A stretch of DNA of 64,000 nucleotides from Embleya sp040605455 (lineage in GTDB: Bacteria; Actinomycetota; Actinomycetes; Streptomycetales; Streptomycetaceae): contig NZ_JBEXCV010000018.1 of assembly GCF_040605455.1 (NCBI RefSeq), positions 1-64,000 on the forward strand. Reading direction: 5' to 3'. Of this stretch, positions 1-8,967 are shown piece by piece. The notes beneath the pieces were generated by a model. That model was not told the DNA's origin and ran no database searches. It saw only the letters and a list, made by a program, of their open reading frames with translations. Within the stretch, counting starts at the first letter, position 1, and every line of letters starts with the position of its first letter. The translations under genes and the position numbers were made by a program.

Positions 1-25
1 TCGAACAAGGACGTGTGGGTGAGGA

Positions 26-358
26 GTGTGCCGTCGGTGGTGTAGACGTCGGCGCAGACGGGCGTCGGCCCCGCCGCCGCGCCCGACACCCACCAAGTAC
101 CCGCCGACCAGGCCCGCCCCGACCAGGGTCAGGCCGTCCCGGTCCGGGCCGACCCTGGTCGCCGACAACAAGGAGTTCCGCGCCGACGACACCAAGATCG
201 GCTTCAAATGCGACAACGGCGCCCGCAAGTGGTGCGAGAACCCGACCGTCACCGTGCCCAGCGCACTGGCCGCACCGATGATGCCGCCCGGCTCCACCGC
301 CGAGTGCACCGACATCAAGGGCAGGAACGGCTCGCACTACACGCTGTGCCGGCGCTGA
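26..358 (+). CDS. unknown protein, 3' part; 5' end unclear
   Basis: A stop-free frame ends at the TGA at 356-358. Its last 65 or so codons (from about 155) have third positions that are nearly all G or C and encode a polar segment with four cysteines (KCDN, KWCENP, AECTD, TLCRR). This looks like a genuine small Cys-rich secreted or surface domain. The first 40 codons are Arg-rich and unconvincing in this frame. Frame 1 over 46-150 reads as a Pro/Ala/Gln-rich linker with equally biased third positions, so a one-base shift near 150, or a start close to 155, is likely. I do not recognise the family, and base 1 of the window cuts the context. Confidence 0.35.
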   Translation: MCRRWCRRRRRRASAPPPRPTPTKYPPTRPAPTRVRPSRSGPTLVADNKEFRADDTKIGFKCDNGARKWCENPTVTVPSALAAPMMPPGSTAECTDIKGRNGSHYTLCRR

Positions 359-401
359 CCTGCGAGCCTGACGGTCGAAGTCCCGTCCGCCGCCAGGGCG
401 T

Positions 402-436
402 GTCGTCCGGTGCCGTACCTCGACGCGCCGCCGAGG
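402..436. repeat. copy A of a dispersed intergenic repeat
   Basis: These 35 bases match 17774-17808 at 30 of 35 positions, both beginning GTCGTCCGG and ending GAGG. Both copies lie in noncoding DNA just past the 3' end of a plus-strand frame. The rest of 359-556 shows no gene and only separates that frame from the amidase stop. Confidence 0.5.
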
Positions 437-556
437 GAACTCGCCCGCGTAGCGGTTCGCTTCGGCTGCTTTTCCGGCGCGGCGAGCGCAGCGAGGAGCC
501 CACAGGGCGAATGCGGTGCCAGGCGACCCGGACCCGCCGAGATCCGCCGGACCGGG

Positions 557-1981
557 CTACCCCACCGCGCCCGCGGTGCCCGCCCACGGGGCCGCCGCCT
601 CCAGTTGGCCCGCGAGCCGGAACAGCGTGCTCTCGTCGCCGTAGCGGCCGGCGAACTGCACCCCCAGCGGCAGCCCGTCCGAGGTGCGCCCCAGCGGCAC
701 CGACATGGCCGGCTGCCCGGTCACGTTGAACAGGCTGGTGAACGCGGCCATCCCGCGCATCCCGCGCAGCGCGGCCATCGGATCGCGGTTGGGGTCCAAC
801 TCGCCCAGCAGCGGCGGCACCACCGCCATCGTCGGGGTCAGCAGCACGTCGAAGCGCCCGGTCAGCCGGGTCACCGCCCGCCCGATCGCGTGCATCTTGT
901 CGATCGCGGCCAGGTAGCGCGCCAGCGACAACCCGCGGCCCTTGTCCACGATCAGCCGGGTGGCCCCGTCCAGATCGTCCGCCTGAAGTTCGCGCCCCAA
1001 CTCGGCCAGGCGCAGGTCCACCATGCGCGCCATGTGCGCGGCACTGATCGGCGCGATCACCTCGCCCGGCCGGGCCAGCGTGTCCGGCCAGGTCACCGGC
1101 TCCACGTCGTGCCCCAGTGCGACACACAACGCGGCGGCCTCCTCGGCGACCCGCACACACTCGCGGTCCACCACCACGTCCGCGTCCACCGGCGCCAGGA
1201 TCAGCCCGATTCGCAGCCGCCCCGGATCCGCGCCCACCTCGCCGGCGTACGGGCCCACCGGCGGCGGCGCGTGATACGGGTCGCCCGGCTCAGGGGTGCC
1301 GGTGACGTCGAGCAGCGTCGCGCTGTCGCGCACCGTGCGGGTGACCGCGTGCGCGACCGCGAGACCGGCCCACGACTCGCCGTGCTCGGGCCCGGAAGTG
1401 ACCCGGCCGCGGCTCGGCTTGAGCCCGAACACCCCGCAGCACGCGGCCGGGATCCGGATCGAGCCACCGCCGTCGGTGGCGTGCGCGACCGGCACCATGC
1501 CCACCGCGACCGCCGCCGCCGACCCGCCGCTGGAGCCGCCCGTGCTGCGGGCGCGATGCCAGGGATTGTGCGCGGGACCGAACAGGCCGGACTCGGTGCT
1601 CGTACCGAGCCCGAACTCGGGGGTGTTGGTCTTGCCCACGATCAGCACACCGGCCGCACGCAACCGGGTCACCAGCGTGCTGTCGCGCGCCGCGACCGCT
1701 CCGGCGAACAACCGCGACCCGTTGCTCGTGACCATCCCGGCCACGTCGCATTCGAGGTCCTTGATCAGATACGGCACGCCCGCGAGCACCCCGGGCAACA
1801 ACCCGGCGACCGCGGCCCGGGCCTGCTCCTCGCACAACGCGACCACCGCCCCCAGGGCCGGCTCGCGCTCCTTGATCGCCTCGAAGGTGACGTCGAGCAC
1901 CTGGTCCGCCGTCACCTCGCCGCGGGCGATCAGGCCCGCGAGCCCGGTGGCGTCATAGGACTGATACTCGTCGATCCGCAC
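557..1981 (-). CDS. amidase signature family hydrolase
   Basis: A 474-residue amidase of the amidase signature (AS) family, which hydrolyses carboxamides with a Ser-cisSer-Lys triad. Visible elements are Lys74 (YLIKDL), the Gly/Ser-rich signature STGGSSGGSAAA around residues 147-157, and nucleophile Ser174 in DGGGSIRIPA. The length is normal for stand-alone members. The GTG start at 1979-1981 is chosen because GGAGG precedes it by 7 bases; the frame continues open upstream but without such a site. The gene is monocistronic and is followed on the same strand by no recognisable partner. The substrate cannot be deduced. The GatA subunit is unlikely because no gatB or gatC is adjacent. Confidence 0.9.
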   Translation of the reverse strand: MRIDEYQSYDATGLAGLIARGEVTADQVLDVTFEAIKEREPALGAVVALCEEQARAAVAGLLPGVLAGVPYLIKDLECDVAGMVTSNGSRLFAGAVAARDSTLVTRLRAAGVLIVGKTNTPEFGLGTSTESGLFGPAHNPWHRARSTGGSSGGSAAAVAVGMVPVAHATDGGGSIRIPAACCGVFGLKPSRGRVTSGPEHGESWAGLAVAHAVTRTVRDSATLLDVTGTPEPGDPYHAPPPVGPYAGEVGADPGRLRIGLILAPVDADVVVDRECVRVAEEAAALCVALGHDVEPVTWPDTLARPGEVIAPISAAHMARMVDLRLAELGRELQADDLDGATRLIVDKGRGLSLARYLAAIDKMHAIGRAVTRLTGRFDVLLTPTMAVVPPLLGELDPNRDPMAALRGMRGMAAFTSLFNVTGQPAMSVPLGRTSDGLPLGVQFAGRYGDESTLFRLAGQLEAAAPWAGTAGAVG

Positions 1982-2135
1982 GGCACGACCTCCAGCGCTG
2001 GTGAACACGTCCGCCCCGCACCGTACGCGACGGTTGCCCGGCGCCGTGCGCCCCGTGGGCGGATCGGCAAAATCCGGCGCGCGCACCGCGATCGGCACCG
2101 CGCCGGCCAACGGCAGGTGCCCCCGCGTCGCCCGC

Positions 2136-4907
2136 TCAGCCCACCGACGAATACGCGACCACGCCTCGGCGCAGCCCCTCGACCGCCTTGCGCGCGGTGC
2201 CGCCGACCTTGCTGTCGTCGGGGGCCGCGGCCGCGATCTGGCCGAGTACGTCGACGAGTTGCTTGATCCAGCGGACGAAGTCACCGGCCGGCAGGTCGGC
2301 TTCGCCGAGCACCGCGTCCAGGCTCAGCCCCGAGGCCCACGAGTACGCCGTCCAGGCGAAGCCCAGGTCCGGCTCGCGCAGGAAGTCGAGGTGGTGCTGC
2401 CCCTCCAGCGCGTCCAGGTGGCCCCACAGCCGCACCATGTCGGCCAGCGCGGCGTGCGCCGCACCACCGGGCAGCTTGGGCGCCATCGCGTCGTCCGGCT
2501 GCCGCGACTCGTACACCAGCGCGGAGGCGCACGCGGCCAGCTCGGCCGGGGTCAGCTCCTCCCACAGGCCCTCGCGCAGGCACTCGGCGGTGAGCAGGTC
2601 CAACTCGGCGTAGATCCGCGCGAGGCGGCGTCCGTCCTCGGTGACCGTGTCACCCTCGAGGTAGTCCAGGTCGGTGAGCATCGCGCAGACCCGGTCGAAG
2701 GTGCGCGCGATGGTGTGGGTACGGCCCTTCATCCGGCTCTCGATCACCTGGGTGTCGCGCAACAGCCGGTAGTAGCGCTCGGCCCAGCGCGCATGCTCCT
2801 CGCGGTCGTCGCAGCCGTGGCACGGGTGCTGCCGGATGGTCTGCCGCAGCCGGGTGATCTCCGGGTCGTCGGCCGCCGGCGAGCGCTGCTTGCGGGCTCG
2901 CGGCTGGTCCACGTGGCCGGCCTTGCTGCGCAGCGAGGACGCCAGGTCGCGGCGGGACTGCGGATTGCGCGCGTTGAACGAGCGCGGGATGCGCAGCCGG
3001 TCGATCACGGCGACCGGCACGGGGAAGTCGATCCCGGCCAGTCGGCGGGCCTGCCGGTCCGAGGTGAGCACGAACGGGCGCGGCCCCTCCGGTCCCTGAT
3101 CGGTGCCCGGGTCCAGGACCACCGCAAGGCCCGCGTACTTGCCGGTGGGCACCACGATGATGTCGCCGGCCCTGAGCTTCTCCAGCGACGCGGCGGCCTG
3201 GGCCCGGCGCTGCGAGGCGCCCTCGCGGGCCAGCTCGGTCTCGCGGTCCTTGAGCGCGCGGCGCAGGTGCCCGTACTCGGCGAAGTCGCCCAGGTGGCAC
3301 GTCATCGCCTCGTGGTAGCCGGCCAGCCCCTCCTCGTTGCGCTGCACCTGGCGGGTCAGCCCGACCACCGAACGGTCCGCCTGGAACTGCGCGAACGAGG
3401 TCTCCAGGAGCTCGCGCGAGCGGTGTCGACCGACCTGGCCGACCAGGTTGACCGCCATGTTGTAGGACGGCTTGAAGGACGAGCGCAGCGGATAGGTGCG
3501 GGTGCCCGCGAGCCCGGCCAGGTGGCCGGCGTCGAAGCCCTGGTGCCACAGCACCACCGCGTGACCCTCCACGTCGATGCCGCGGCGCCCGGCGCGCCCG
3601 GTGAGCTGGGTGTACTCGCCGGCGGTCAGGTCGGCGTGCGTCTCGCCGTTCCACTTGACCAGCTTCTCCAGTACCACCGAGCGGGCGGGCATGTTGATAC
3701 CCAGCGCCAGCGTCTCGGTCGCGAACACCGCCTTGACCAGGCCCTTGACGAACAGTTCCTCGACGACCTCCTTGAAGGTCGGCAACATGCCCGCGTGGTG
3801 CGCGGCGATCCCGCGCTGGAGCGCCTCCAGCCACGAGTGGTAGCCCAGCACGTGCCGGTCCTCTTCCGGAATCCCGGTGGTACGCGCCTCCACGATCGCG
3901 CGCACCTCGGCCCGCTCCGCCTCGCCGTTGAGCCGCAGGCCCGCGTGCAGGCATTGCTGGACGGCCGCCTCGCAGCCCTTGCGGCTGAAGATGAAGGTGA
4001 TCGCGGGCAGCAGGCCCTCGGCGTCGAGCCGGTCGATCACCTCGGCGCGGCTGGGTGTCCAGATCCGGCTGCGCACCGGCCGGGTCTCCTGGCCGCGGTT
4101 GCGCCGGTAACGGTCCTGCGGTCGGCCCGTCCGCTCGCTCTCCATCCGGCCCAGCCGGATCAGCTCGGGGTTGACCTCGGTGTGGTTCTCGTCGGTGAAC
4201 AGGTCGTAGGTGCGGTTGCCCGCGATCACGTGCTGCCACAGCGGCACCGGGCGGTGCTCGGAGACCACGACCGCGGTGTCGCCGCGCACGGTGCCCAGCC
4301 AGTCGCCGAACTCCTCGGCGTTGCTGACGGTCGCCGAGAGCGAGACCAGCGTGACCGATTCGGAAAGGTGGATGATCACCTCCTCCCACACCGCGCCGCG
4401 GAAGCGGTCGGAGAGGTAGTGCACCTCGTCCATCACGACGTAGCCCAGGCCGTTCAACGCGTTCGAGGACGCGTAGAGCATGTTCCGCAGCACCTCGGTG
4501 GTCATCACGATCACCGGGGCGTCGCTGTTGACCGAGTTGTCCCCGGTGAGCAGGCCCACGTTCGCCGCACCGTAGAGCTTCTGGAAGTCGGCGAACTTCT
4601 GGTTCGACAGCGCCTTGATGGGTGTCGTGTAGAAGCACTTGCGACCCTGTTCGAGCGCGAGGTGCACGGCGAACTCGCCGACCACCGTCTTGCCCGAACC
4701 GGTCGGCGCCGCGACCAGGACCCCCTTGCCGCTTTCCAGCGCGCGGCACGCCTCGACCTGGAAGGGATCGAGGCCGAAGGGGTACTGCTCGCGGAACGCG
4801 TGCAGACTCGTCCGTTCGTCGGCGGCCCGGCGGCGCGAGGCCGCGTAGCGCTCGGCGGGGGACATCTGGGTGTCGCGGTCCGTGCCGCGTGAAGGATCGA
4901 GAGGCAT
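2136..4907 (-). CDS. helY: DEVH-box RNA helicase, HelY/Ski2-like
   Basis: A 923-residue superfamily 2 helicase of the Ski2/Mtr4-like HelY group conserved in actinobacteria and thought to act on RNA. It has the Q-motif region FGLDPFQ, Walker A APTGSGKT (67-74), motif Ia TTPIKAL, Walker B DEVH (160-163), motif III SLSAT and motif VI QLTGRAGRRG. A long C-terminal helical region of the DSHCT type follows. In Streptomyces the orthologue lies beside tatC, as here with a diacylglycerol kinase between. The ATG at 4905-4907 gives the full frame; Met15 is an alternative start, and neither has a strong ribosome site. The noncoding gap to the amidase (1982-2135) shows nothing else. Confidence 0.93.
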   Translation of the reverse strand: MPLDPSRGTDRDTQMSPAERYAASRRRAADERTSLHAFREQYPFGLDPFQVEACRALESGKGVLVAAPTGSGKTVVGEFAVHLALEQGRKCFYTTPIKALSNQKFADFQKLYGAANVGLLTGDNSVNSDAPVIVMTTEVLRNMLYASSNALNGLGYVVMDEVHYLSDRFRGAVWEEVIIHLSESVTLVSLSATVSNAEEFGDWLGTVRGDTAVVVSEHRPVPLWQHVIAGNRTYDLFTDENHTEVNPELIRLGRMESERTGRPQDRYRRNRGQETRPVRSRIWTPSRAEVIDRLDAEGLLPAITFIFSRKGCEAAVQQCLHAGLRLNGEAERAEVRAIVEARTTGIPEEDRHVLGYHSWLEALQRGIAAHHAGMLPTFKEVVEELFVKGLVKAVFATETLALGINMPARSVVLEKLVKWNGETHADLTAGEYTQLTGRAGRRGIDVEGHAVVLWHQGFDAGHLAGLAGTRTYPLRSSFKPSYNMAVNLVGQVGRHRSRELLETSFAQFQADRSVVGLTRQVQRNEEGLAGYHEAMTCHLGDFAEYGHLRRALKDRETELAREGASQRRAQAAASLEKLRAGDIIVVPTGKYAGLAVVLDPGTDQGPEGPRPFVLTSDRQARRLAGIDFPVPVAVIDRLRIPRSFNARNPQSRRDLASSLRSKAGHVDQPRARKQRSPAADDPEITRLRQTIRQHPCHGCDDREEHARWAERYYRLLRDTQVIESRMKGRTHTIARTFDRVCAMLTDLDYLEGDTVTEDGRRLARIYAELDLLTAECLREGLWEELTPAELAACASALVYESRQPDDAMAPKLPGGAAHAALADMVRLWGHLDALEGQHHLDFLREPDLGFAWTAYSWASGLSLDAVLGEADLPAGDFVRWIKQLVDVLGQIAAAAPDDSKVGGTARKAVEGLRRGVVAYSSVG

Positions 4908-4958
4908 CTCGTCAAGCAGACTACCGGCCGGGACCGACGGCTGTGATCACCTTTTTTC

Positions 4959-5058
4959 GATCATGACACGCAGTTCGATCACGACACGCAGCGCGATCCA
5001 GGCGGCGCGGCTCGATCCAGGCGTGCGGCTCGGTCCAGGCCCCCGGGCTCGATCCAGG
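4959..5058. repeat. short tandem array, 18-19 bp unit, about 5.5 copies
   Basis: Units begin at 4959, 4977, 4995, 5014, 5032 and 5051. The first two are GATCAYGACACGCAG-type and the rest are GATCCAGGC(N)GCGGCTC-type. Most of the gap between helY and the diacylglycerol kinase consists of this array. Read as protein it gives a low-complexity W/I-E-P pattern, so it is more likely noncoding. Confidence 0.75.
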
Positions 5059-5093
5059 GCCGTCACGGGAGGCCGCCTGATCGCCGGCGTCGC

Positions 5094-5981
5094 TCAGTCG
5101 CGCGGCGCGGGAGTCAGGACCCGGACCGCGTCGGGTACGCAGTCCGCGGTCAGCGGCAGCGCGCCCAGTCGCTCGCCGTCCGCCCACCCGCTGAGCCCGC
5201 GCGCACTCAGCGACACGGTCGCGGCGCGGTACACGGTGACCAGCGGGTGGCTCACATGCCTCCCGCTGTAGACCTTGGGGAACACCCGCAACAACTCCGC
5301 CCGCCCGCAGCCGGCCACCACGGTGACGTCGAACAGGCCGTCGGTGGGGTCGGCGTCCGGACACATCCGCATGCCGCCGCCGTAGGAGCGGCCGTTGCCC
5401 ACCGCGATCAGGGTGGCCTCGACGTCGAACGGTTTGCCGTCCAGTTCCAGCTCGTAGGCGATCGGCTTCAGTGCGCCCAGCTCGCCCAGCAACGCGGCGT
5501 TGTAGCGGGTCCGCCCGCGCGCCCAAGTCATCCGGTTGGCACGCTCGTTGACCCGCGAATCGAAGCCGGTACACAAAATGGTGCCGAACCAGCGCTCACC
5601 CGCCCGGCCCAGGTCCACCGGCCGCGCATGCAGGTCGGCCACCACGCGCGCGGCGGCGGCCACGTCGCCCAGCGGCAGGTCCAAGGCCCGCGCGAAGTCG
5701 TTGCCGGAACCGATCGGCACCACGCCCAGCGGCGTACCGGTGCCCGCCACCGCCTGCAGTGCGGCCGCCACCGTGCCGTCACCGCCGACCGCGACCACGG
5801 CATCCACCCCGCGGCGCACCACCGCGCGCAGTCGGTCGATCCCCTCCGCGGCGCCGGGGGCGGACACCTGATGCGGTGTCAGCCCCCGCTCGCGAAGCAG
5901 ATCGGCGGCGACGGACGCCGCTTTCAGGCCCCGACCACGACCCGCGGTGGGGTTGACGAATACTGCTATCTCCCGAGACAC
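5094..5981 (-). CDS. diacylglycerol kinase family lipid kinase
   Basis: A 295-residue member of the DAGK catalytic (DgkB/YegS-like) family, which phosphorylates diacylglycerol or related lipids with ATP. It shows the N-terminal VFVNPTAGRGRG, the ATP-binding VGGDGTV (about 68-74), IGSGNDFARAL, and a C-terminal beta domain with DGLFDV and ADGE. The length is typical. The GTG at 5979-5981 begins the conserved VSREIAVFVNP; the open frame continues upstream into tatC antisense with no similarity. The gene lies 26 bases downstream of tatC on the same strand and may be cotranscribed. The true lipid substrate is not evident. Confidence 0.9.
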   Translation of the reverse strand: MSREIAVFVNPTAGRGRGLKAASVAADLLRERGLTPHQVSAPGAAEGIDRLRAVVRRGVDAVVAVGGDGTVAAALQAVAGTGTPLGVVPIGSGNDFARALDLPLGDVAAAARVVADLHARPVDLGRAGERWFGTILCTGFDSRVNERANRMTWARGRTRYNAALLGELGALKPIAYELELDGKPFDVEATLIAVGNGRSYGGGMRMCPDADPTDGLFDVTVVAGCGRAELLRVFPKVYSGRHVSHPLVTVYRAATVSLSARGLSGWADGERLGALPLTADCVPDAVRVLTPAPRD

Positions 5982-6007
5982 AAGGCGCGAGATTAGCCCA
6001 CCGGGCC

Positions 6008-6958
6008 TCAGGTGATGTCGTCCACCCTGGCGGCGGGGCCCGGGTCCGGGTCGTCCGTGACGGTACTCGGGCGCTCGACCGGGCGCACCGAGGTGTCCAG
6101 GACCGACGCCTCGTCGTCGTCGAGGTCGGCACCGAACACTTCCGCGTGCCGTTTGCCGCGCCGGCGGTCGTTGAGCCACGCCACGATCAGCGCGATCCCG
6201 TACAGGATCGTGATCGGGATGGACAGCAGGATCATCGTCAGCGGATCGGTGGTGGGGGTGGCCACCGCGCCGAAGACGAAGATGCCCATCACCACCCAGC
6301 GCCACCAGCTCGCGAGTTGCTTCGCGGTGACGATTCCGCCGAAGTTCAGCATGATCAGCACGAGCGGCAGCTCGCACGCGATGCCGAACACCACGACCAT
6401 GCGGATGACGAAGTTGAGGTAGTCGTCCAGCTGGATCTGGTTGCTGGCGTCCGAGAGCGTGAAGTCCAGGAGCACCTGCAGGGCGTGCGGCAGGATCCAG
6501 TACGAGAAGTAGGCACCGCCCAGGAACAGCGGCACACCCACGCCGACGAAGGCCAGCGAGTACTTCTTCTCGTGCTTGTGCAGCCCCGGCGCCAGGAAGG
6601 CCCACATCTGGTAGAGCCAGATCGGTGAGGCCGCGATGATGCCGGTGGCCAGCGAGATCTTCAGGGCCATCGAGAACGGCGAGAGCACGCCCTGTTGCAC
6701 CAGGACACCCTGGCCGCACTTGGTGACGCCGGTGCCCTTGACGTTCTTGAGGTCGCAGACGGGATCGACCAGGAAGGCGCCGATGTCCTCGTAGAAGAAC
6801 GCGGCGACGATGGTCACGACGATGATGGCCAGGAGCGCCTTGACGAGACGATTGCGCAGCTCGCGCAAGTGCTCCATCAGGGGCATGCGCCCCTCGGCGT
6901 CCTTGATCTTCTTCTCTTTCGGGCCGGACTCTTGTCCGCGCCCTGCCTTGTCAAGCAC
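6008..6958 (-). CDS. tatC: Sec-independent protein translocase TatC
   Basis: TatC, the receptor and core subunit of the twin-arginine translocase, which moves folded proteins across the cytoplasmic membrane. The 316-residue product has the conserved N-terminal MPLMEHLRELRNRL, six hydrophobic segments and the FLAPGLHKHEKKY loop between TM2 and TM3. A hydrophilic acidic tail of about 60 residues is longer than in Escherichia coli, as is usual in streptomycetes. The GTG start at 6956-6958 lies 34 bases after the tatA stop, so the two form a transcription unit. Confidence 0.96.
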   Translation of the reverse strand: MLDKAGRGQESGPKEKKIKDAEGRMPLMEHLRELRNRLVKALLAIIVVTIVAAFFYEDIGAFLVDPVCDLKNVKGTGVTKCGQGVLVQQGVLSPFSMALKISLATGIIAASPIWLYQMWAFLAPGLHKHEKKYSLAFVGVGVPLFLGGAYFSYWILPHALQVLLDFTLSDASNQIQLDDYLNFVIRMVVVFGIACELPLVLIMLNFGGIVTAKQLASWWRWVVMGIFVFGAVATPTTDPLTMILLSIPITILYGIALIVAWLNDRRRGKRHAEVFGADLDDDEASVLDTSVRPVERPSTVTDDPDPGPAARVDDIT

Positions 6959-6992
6959 CTTGAGGGCCGACTCCTAAACGGCGCGCGCGGAT

Positions 6993-7274
6993 TCAGCGAC
7001 GGTTGTGGTCGGGCTCGCCGACCGGCCGCGCCTCGCTCACGTCGCCCGGAGCCGCCTGGATGGTGCGCGGCGGCGCCTCGGTGGTCTTGGCGGTCTTGTC
7101 GGACGCGGGGGCCTCGGCCGTCCCGTCCTCCTTCATCGCCTTGGTCTCGCTCTTGAGGATGCGCAGCGAACGGCCCAGCGCACGCGCCGTGTCCGGCAGA
7201 CGCTTGGCGCCGAACAGCAGCACGACGACAACCAGGATCAGGATGATCTCGGGCCAACCGAGCTTGCCAAACAT
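6993..7274 (-). CDS. tatA: Sec-independent protein translocase TatA
   Basis: TatA, the pore-forming subunit of the Tat system. The 93-residue product has one N-terminal membrane helix (IILILVVVVLLFG), the conserved FG hinge, the amphipathic helix AKRLPDTARALGRSLRILK and a polar tail. The ATG at 7272-7274 follows GAGG by 8 bases. It is the first gene of the tatA-tatC unit. No TatB is seen here; in Streptomyces it is encoded elsewhere. Confidence 0.96.
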   Translation of the reverse strand: MFGKLGWPEIILILVVVVLLFGAKRLPDTARALGRSLRILKSETKAMKEDGTAEAPASDKTAKTTEAPPRTIQAAPGDVSEARPVGEPDHNRR

Positions 7275-7403
7275 AGTCAGTACCTCATTGCCGGGGCCGG
7301 GGGGTTATGGGTTCGATCGTACGCCGGTGCGTGTGACACACGTGCAACGCAATGGTGGCGAACAACTGCACCGGACGTAACCCCCAGGTGTCACGTATAC
7401 GGA

Positions 7404-7631
7404 TCACTGTCGGTGAGGGGCCGCGGAGCGGGCGCGCGGTACGGAATCGCGCCGCAGGGACGGGCCACCGGCCGCATCCAGGTCGGCTGCGGCCGCGGAC
7501 AGCCGGGTCGAGGCGTCCGCGACGGTTGCTCCGAGGTGACGCACGTCACCGAACAATCGCCAGGCGAACCAGCCGATGACGCCGAGTCCGGCGAGGACGA
7601 GCACGAGGAAGACGAGGACCCACGGCAACAT
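7404..7631 (-). CDS. small single-helix membrane protein
   Basis: A 75-residue protein with an N-terminal transmembrane helix (LVFLVLVLAGLGVIGWFAWRL) followed by a short amphipathic stretch (DVRHLGATVADASTRLSAAAADLD) that could form a coiled coil. Third-position bias supports coding. Its place between tatA and the zinc-ribbon gene matches a conserved hypothetical gene of streptomycetes. The function is unknown. The 129-base gap before tatA contains only a small inverted repeat (GTGTG-A-CACAC, 7331-7341) and the likely tatA promoter. Confidence 0.7.
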   Translation of the reverse strand: MLPWVLVFLVLVLAGLGVIGWFAWRLFGDVRHLGATVADASTRLSAAAADLDAAGGPSLRRDSVPRARSAAPHRQ

Positions 7632-7675
7632 GCGGCGACCCTAACAGCCGCGCATCCGTCGCCGCGCGCCCCAGT

Positions 7676-7879
7676 TCAGCGGGCGACCTGCATCGAGGAC
7701 ACCCCGCCGTCGGTGAGCAGTTCGACGATCCGCTCGCCGGCCGGCCGGCGCACCGAGTCGGCGCAGGTGGGACAACGAAACAGATAGAAGGACTTGTTCG
7801 GTCGGACCACCAGCCGTAGCTGATCCGCCGTCAGCTCGACGCGTCCGCAAACCGGGCAGCGCGCCGTGAACGTCGACAC
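7676..7879 (-). CDS. small zinc-ribbon protein
   Basis: A 67-residue protein with two CxxC pairs (CPVCG at 8-12 and CPTC at 36-39) that should bind one zinc ion as a ribbon. It is conserved in actinomycetes beside the PafBC genes, with no established role. The GTG at 7877-7879 is chosen because GAGGAGG lies about 6 bases before it and the sequence starts VSTFTARCPVCG. Nucleic-acid or protein binding is possible. Confidence 0.8.
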   Translation of the reverse strand: MSTFTARCPVCGRVELTADQLRLVVRPNKSFYLFRCPTCADSVRRPAGERIVELLTDGGVSSMQVAR

Positions 7880-7992
7880 CGTGGGCCTCCTCGCAATCTC
7901 GGGAAGGTTGTCGTCGGTGGTACCGGAGGTGCCGCTGGGCCGCGGTCGGGGGCATGTGCCGCTTTTGGACAGTCGCCTCCGAGCGCGGCGAA

Positions 7993-8967
7993 TCAGCCGG
8001 CCTGGTCCGCGTAGGCCGCGAGTGCGGCCGAGGCGGTCCGTCGTACATCGTCCACGAGCTCGGGCGGCGAGATCACCCTGCCGTGCCCGCCCAGACGCAG
8101 CGCGAGCCGCCGGATCCCGGCGGGGTCGGGCGTGCGCAGGGTCAACCGCAGGCCGCCGTCGGCCAGCTCCTCGACCTTGTCGTAGCGGTAGTACTCCGTG
8201 ACCCAGCGCCCGCCGGGTCCCAGTTCGAGCACCACCTCGATGCCGTCGGCCGCGGTCGGCGCGAAGCCGTCCGCGAGGTCCAGCGGCTCGACCGGCTGCG
8301 GCTCGGACGCCTCGTCGAGCAGTACCGCCTCGGCGACCCGGTCCAGCCGGAACAACCGGCGGCCCTCGGCCTGTCGGCACCACGCCACCAGATAGGTGTG
8401 CCCGTCGACCAGGACCAGCCGGATCGGGTCCACCTCGCGTTCGGTGATCTCGTCCCGACGCGGCACGTAGTAACGCAGCCGCAACCGGCGCTTCTCGCTC
8501 ACCGCGCGGTCCATCGTGGCGAAGGCGGACTCCTGGGCGGCGTCGTCGCCCTCGAACTCGACCGTGACCCCCTCCGCGGCCCGTGCGGCCTCGCCGGCGG
8601 CGTCCTCCAGCTTGGCGGTCACCCGACCCAGCGCGACCTTGTCCCGCTCGCGCAGCCCGGACAGGCCCGCCAGCGCGCGCAGCGCCACCAGCAGGGCCAG
8701 CGCCTCGTGCGGGGCAAGGCGCACCGGGCGCACCGGGGCGTCGGCGTTGTCCAGGAACACCCGGCCCTCGAAGTCGACGTGCGGCTCCAGCAGGTCGTCG
8801 GCCATGAAGCTGGTGCCGCACATGTGCAGCGTGCCCAGGTCCGCCTCGACCTGCGCGACCGGCAGGCCGAACGCGCGCGCGACGTCGTCCAGATGCGTGC
8901 CTGGCCGCTCGCGCAGGTAGGCCACCAGCGACAACAGCCGCCGAGTGTCGTCGATCGCGTTGCTCAT
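7993..8967 (-). CDS. pafC: WYL-domain transcriptional regulator PafC
   Basis: A 324-residue PafC-type regulator. An N-terminal winged helix (DDTRRLLSLVAYLRERPG) is followed by the WYL domain around residues 150-230 and a C-terminal WCX extension. In mycobacteria PafB and PafC form a heteromeric activator of the RecA-independent DNA-damage response; the role here is inferred from the family. The ATG at 8965-8967 overlaps the pafB stop as ATGA, so translation is coupled. The pair is separated from pafA by the FKBP and ABC genes, unlike the mycobacterial pafABC operon. Confidence 0.9.
   Translation of the reverse strand: MSNAIDDTRRLLSLVAYLRERPGTHLDDVARAFGLPVAQVEADLGTLHMCGTSFMADDLLEPHVDFEGRVFLDNADAPVRPVRLAPHEALALLVALRALAGLSGLRERDKVALGRVTAKLEDAAGEAARAAEGVTVEFEGDDAAQESAFATMDRAVSEKRRLRLRYYVPRRDEITEREVDPIRLVLVDGHTYLVAWCRQAEGRRLFRLDRVAEAVLLDEASEPQPVEPLDLADGFAPTAADGIEVVLELGPGGRWVTEYYRYDKVEELADGGLRLTLRTPDPAGIRRLALRLGGHGRVISPPELVDDVRRTASAALAAYADQAG

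Noticed and set aside
2001..4892. Open frame of 963 codons on the plus strand across helY
   Set aside because: It is the antisense shadow of the helicase gene, with low-complexity translation and no ribosome site.
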